A stretch of 44,825 bases of DNA from Donghicola sp041224595 (GTDB lineage Bacteria > Pseudomonadota > Alphaproteobacteria > Rhodobacterales > Rhodobacteraceae), in contig NZ_JBGFGN010000121.1 in NCBI RefSeq assembly GCF_041224595.1, positions 1 to 44,825 on the forward strand, given 5' to 3'. The translations under genes and the position numbers were made by a program. The notes under the pieces were generated by a model, which did not search any database, had not been told where the DNA came from, and saw only the letters and a program-made list of their open reading frames with translations. How positions within the stretch are numbered: the stretch's first letter is position 1; each line of letters begins with the position of its first letter. Positions 42,016 to 44,825 of this stretch are shown here, piece after piece.

Positions 42016-44532
42016 TCAGAGCCAAATTATTTCATCCAAGATCGCCTGAACGTCTTTGGAACCAACGATGAGCAGCTCTCCCGCTCCGCCAAAATCCAGC
42101 AAAACACCCGCTTTCACGCGTGAAGCGTCGATCTCGTCCAAAGGCTGATAGAGCGTGTGGTCCAGCGCAAGAATATCGTTTCCCGAGAAATCCAGCACAC
42201 GGTCTTTGCCGCCGCTGAAAACAAAGGTGTCGGCCCCCGCCCCACCCGTCAGCCGATCGTTGCCAGAGCCCCCTATCAAGACGTCATCACCGCGCCCGCC
42301 AAAGAGTTGGTCTTTGCCAGCGCCGCCCATCAAGGTGTCGTTGCCGTTTCCGCCTTCGAGTCGATCCCCCAGCGCATCCCCCTGCAAAACGTCGGTGCCA
42401 CCCCCGCCTTTGAGCCGATCTCTGCCGCCGCCGCCAATCACCACGTCGGCTCCGCCCTGTCCCACAAGCTTGTCCTTGCCAGCGCCCCCATCGAGCGTAT
42501 CAGCGCCTCCGCCGCCAAATAACTGATCGCGTGCGCCCCGTCCCCAAAGCGCATCATCGCCTGCATTTCCCTTGATCTTGTCCTTGCCTGCTCCGCCATC
42601 AAGGCTGTCATTTCCTGCACCGCCAAGGAGGAGATCATCGCCCTGATCACCGGTCACATGGTCGGCCCCACTTCCAGCAACAATGGTGTCATTCCCAGAT
42701 CCCCCGAGGATTGAATCTCCGGCATCTCCTCCTAGAATTCTGTCGGCCATGGCACCTCCGTCGAGCATGTCCGCACCCGTACCCCCATCCAATCGGTCTG
42801 CGCCCTCTCCGCCGGTAAGGCTGTCATCGCCAGCGCCACCACGCAGATCATCGTCACCCTCACCGCCGTCCAGAACGTCGTCCCCGTCTCCGCCGATCAG
42901 CGTGTCTTGCCCAAGCCCACCGGAAATCTTGTCATGTCCCCCTTGTCCGTCCAACCAGTCGTCGCCCGCCAATCCATCAATGATCTCGCCCCAGCTGTCG
43001 CCGGTTAGCTTGTCATGGGTTTCGGTTGGCTGACTGTCTGCGTAGTGTTCAACAATAGGATCGACCCACTTTTGCAGTGTGCGCGTCGGCCCATTGATCA
43101 GAGCTGCCTCTATGCGGGAGACAGGTATTTTTCGGCCATGCGTGCTCTCGATGACAAGCGTTTCTGTTCCGTTGATCATCTCGAACGTGATGAGCGCGCC
43201 GGTGTCCGTGACCGAAATCTCTAGCTGGTCCACAGATCGGTAGAATGCCCATCCTGACAGGTCCAGCAGGTCGTTCCGCATGTCGAACTCGAGGATTTTG
43301 TCCTCTTGCCCGTCTGTGACCACAGAAAAGATGTCGACACCTGCTCCACCAACCATGGTATCGACGCCGGCCCCATCGCGCACGATGTCTCCCGCTGATC
43401 CGGCGGTTAACTTGTCATTGAATTGGCTCCCCATCAGGACAGCCGCGTTCTCATCGCCAACGGCCTTGCCATTCACTGCGGTCACGGTTGTCCGGTCAAG
43501 TGAGCCTGCGCTCTGATAAAGGCTGATCCCCTGCTCTGCCGCGCTGCCAGCGGCGACTCCGATTGTACCATCGGTCGTTCTGTAGGCCGCGATTGCCGTC
43601 ACATCCGTGAGAGCTGTTTCGAGAGTGTCGGAGAGCTCTCCTTCATGCAGCAAAGAGCCATCCGGGAGCAGCCTGAAAAAGCTAAGCCCCGCGTCCCGCC
43701 CTCCAACGATGATCATGGATTGATCGCCAACAGAAACGACGTCAAGCACCTGTGCCGACGCAAGCCGCGATGTTGTCGTGTCGTTCACATGGTCAACAAC
43801 TGTGAGCGCGCCATTGTTTTCCAATCGAAAGACGCTGAGCGAACTGCTCTGAGCGCCGGTCGCAATGACGTAGCGCACCCCTCCGACGGTCGCCGAGGCC
43901 AACTGAACCAGACCAGAAATGCCCGGATTTTCCTCGGCTGAAAGGGTATAAAGCGTGTTGAAGCCGCCCCCCGCCTGCGCCTTGAAAACCGAGAGCACCG
44001 TGTCACCAACGCCGCCCGCAACAACAAATCCACCAAAGGTGGTCAGGTCTGTCGGAGCCATATCTTCAGGACTGAACAGCTCCCCAACGCTGTCCATAGC
44101 CGATCCGGTCCAGCGGTAGATCCCCATACTCTCGGCACCCGAGAGCACCACATAAAGGCCCCCGCTGCTGATCGCCTGAAGCGATGACAGCTCTGCCTCC
44201 AGAACCTTGATGCCAGAAACGCCTGTGAGCGTATTGCTCGCAACTTGCGATCCAAGACCACTCACCAGCAATTCGCGTCCCTTTAGTATCAACTCTGGAT
44301 CGACCCCCAGAGACCCCGTGCCCGACAGTGCAATCTGCGAAACGTCCGCTGTTTCCGCCGTCAGGTCCCATGCAGCAAGCACACCGCCCGGATTTGGTCC
44401 TGTCAGAGTGTAGACAGTGGGCTGCGCATCATTCACGACGACTGCAACGTCGCGCAAACCTTCCAGTTCGGTAAAATCGCTATCCTCTGCCCAATCAAAG
44501 GCAGAGCCGACATGCACGAGGAAATCCCCCAT
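42016..44532 (-). CDS. Large RTX protein with N-terminal beta-propeller-like half
   Basis: A secreted acidic protein of about 838 aa. The N-terminal 370 or so residues show repeating units of the kind LYVVLSGAESMGIYRW, YVIATGAQSSSLSVFRL and SMIIVGGRDAGLSFFRL. This looks like a beta-propeller or YVTN-type repeat. RTX repeats begin near 380 and form a long block at about 520-790 (GGDGDDVLDGGEGDDDLRGG and similar). The C-terminal segment has the usual DRVLDFSGNDILAL followed by a hydrophobic end, AILDEIIWL, for type I secretion. The open frame reaches a TTG at 44589; I prefer the ATG at 44532. The propeller part may bind a ligand or carry enzyme activity (not shown). Confidence 0.83.
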   Translation of the reverse strand: MGDFLVHVGSAFDWAEDSDFTELEGLRDVAVVVNDAQPTVYTLTGPNPGGVLAAWDLTAETADVSQIALSGTGSLGVDPELILKGRELLVSGLGSQVASNTLTGVSGIKVLEAELSSLQAISSGGLYVVLSGAESMGIYRWTGSAMDSVGELFSPEDMAPTDLTTFGGFVVAGGVGDTVLSVFKAQAGGGFNTLYTLSAEENPGISGLVQLASATVGGVRYVIATGAQSSSLSVFRLENNGALTVVDHVNDTTTSRLASAQVLDVVSVGDQSMIIVGGRDAGLSFFRLLPDGSLLHEGELSDTLETALTDVTAIAAYRTTDGTIGVAAGSAAEQGISLYQSAGSLDRTTVTAVNGKAVGDENAAVLMGSQFNDKLTAGSAGDIVRDGAGVDTMVGGAGVDIFSVVTDGQEDKILEFDMRNDLLDLSGWAFYRSVDQLEISVTDTGALITFEMINGTETLVIESTHGRKIPVSRIEAALINGPTRTLQKWVDPIVEHYADSQPTETHDKLTGDSWGEIIDGLAGDDWLDGQGGHDKISGGLGQDTLIGGDGDDVLDGGEGDDDLRGGAGDDSLTGGEGADRLDGGTGADMLDGGAMADRILGGDAGDSILGGSGNDTIVAGSGADHVTGDQGDDLLLGGAGNDSLDGGAGKDKIKGNAGDDALWGRGARDQLFGGGGADTLDGGAGKDKLVGQGGADVVIGGGGRDRLKGGGGTDVLQGDALGDRLEGGNGNDTLMGGAGKDQLFGGRGDDVLIGGSGNDRLTGGAGADTFVFSGGKDRVLDFSGNDILALDHTLYQPLDEIDASRVKAGVLLDFGGAGELLIVGSKDVQAILDEIIWL

Positions 44533-44606
44533 TCGGCACCCGTTCTTCCACTGTCCACCACAGACGAAACTGAAGCGGACCCGCGGCAAGACGGGTTCTG
44601 AAATTG

Positions 44607-44629
44607 GGCAGGATGATGCACTTCCTGCC
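44607..44629 (-). terminator. Hairpin between two RTX genes
   Basis: GGCAGGA at 44607-44613 pairs with TCCTGCC at 44623-44629 (7-bp stem, 9-base loop), 42 bases after the stop of the right-edge gene. Only a weak T run follows on the minus strand. Confidence 0.4.
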
Positions 44630-44671
44630 GCATTTCTTTCAAAGCTCTTGCGTTAGGGTTAATGCACCCGA

Positions 44672-44825
44672 TCAGAAGAGAAAGTTGTCTTGGCTGTTGA
44701 GCTCTGACAGCGATGCACCGCGCACCAGAATCTCGACATCGCCGTATTCCACCAGCACGAATTTGCCGCTCTTGGAGAAGCTCAGGTCATCGAAAGACAC
44801 ATCAGCCTGCGCCAGATCGATCAGA
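44672..44825 (-). CDS. C-terminal end of an RTX-like protein (cut by the window edge)
   Basis: The minus strand is open for 50 codons from the right edge to a TGA at 44672-44674. It reads DVSFDDLSFSKSGKFVLVEY, GDVEILVRG, and ends SLSELNSQDNFLF. This is the typical final segment after RTX repeats, where acidic and hydrophobic residues form the type I secretion signal. The rest of the gene lies outside the window, so the repeats themselves are not seen. It is in line with two further RTX genes downstream. Confidence 0.7.
   Translation of the reverse strand, partial: LIDLAQADVSFDDLSFSKSGKFVLVEYGDVEILVRGASLSELNSQDNFLF

Noticed and set aside
41741..42049. Plus-strand frame of 102 codons in the spacer between RTX genes, with a TTGACA at 41741
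   Set aside because: It overlaps the 3' end of the RTX gene, has no ribosome-binding site or family features, and no -10 element follows the TTGACA.
42200..43000. Dense short repeats that could suggest a CRISPR array or tandem DNA repeat
   Set aside because: They are the degenerate coding repeats of RTX nonapeptides (Gly-Gly-x-Gly-x-Asp) in one long open frame, with no constant repeat and variable spacer pattern. The same holds for 40400-41000.

Overview
The window looks like chromosomal DNA of a marine Rhodobacteraceae bacterium (Roseobacter group). The grounds are a GC-rich third codon position, an acuR-acuI pair close in sequence to the Rhodobacter sphaeroides proteins, a DUF6525-type protein, several RTX proteins, and the general protein style. 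I see no tRNA, rRNA, phage, insertion sequence or CRISPR array.

Layout. 1-493 is gene-free: an A/C-rich, G-poor stretch, then a 14-bp palindrome. 494-2671 is a DEAD-box RNA helicase with a long basic tail. 2778-5793 is a three-gene PhnD/C/E-like ABC importer of the type named putative selenate transporter. 5921-9704 is a signalling operon: a membrane histidine kinase, a single-domain response regulator, and a small protein that keeps a histidine box but has lost the ATP-binding boxes. 9830-12258 holds an MFS transporter, an L,D-transpeptidase and a small lipoprotein, with a probably frame-broken small membrane protein beside it. 12588-14408 is a cold-shock protein and a second DEAD-box helicase. 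14556-16070 holds a D-2-hydroxyacid dehydrogenase and a GNAT acetyltransferase. 16079-21251 (minus) is a ugpBAEC-type glycerol-3-phosphate transporter operon ending in an EEP-family phosphoesterase. It is divergent from a LacI-type regulator gene that carries an in-frame TAA.

22445-28712 holds a UPF0173 hydrolase, a long spacer with a candidate small RNA, a Crp/Fnr regulator, a small secreted protein, a lipoamide-dehydrogenase-like flavoprotein, a YbaK deacylase, a DUF6525 protein, a membrane rhodanese and a DEDDh exonuclease. 28761-33759 looks like an electrophile-defence segment. One part is yqjG, ygiD and a DoxX gene facing a LysR regulator, as in the E. coli YhaJ/YqjF/YqjG circuit. The other is the acrylate-responsive acuR-acuI pair. 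33961-44825 holds four RTX calcium-binding proteins (one cut by the window edge), a LuxR-type regulator broken by an in-frame TAA, and a YhaO/YhaN (SbcD/SbcC-like) nuclease pair.

The observations I rate highest are the kinase, receiver and pseudokinase operon, the candidate small RNA at about 23266-23428, the two regulator genes split by in-frame TAA codons, and the quinone-defence cluster with its inverted repeat. All calls come from reading the sequence; no database search was run.
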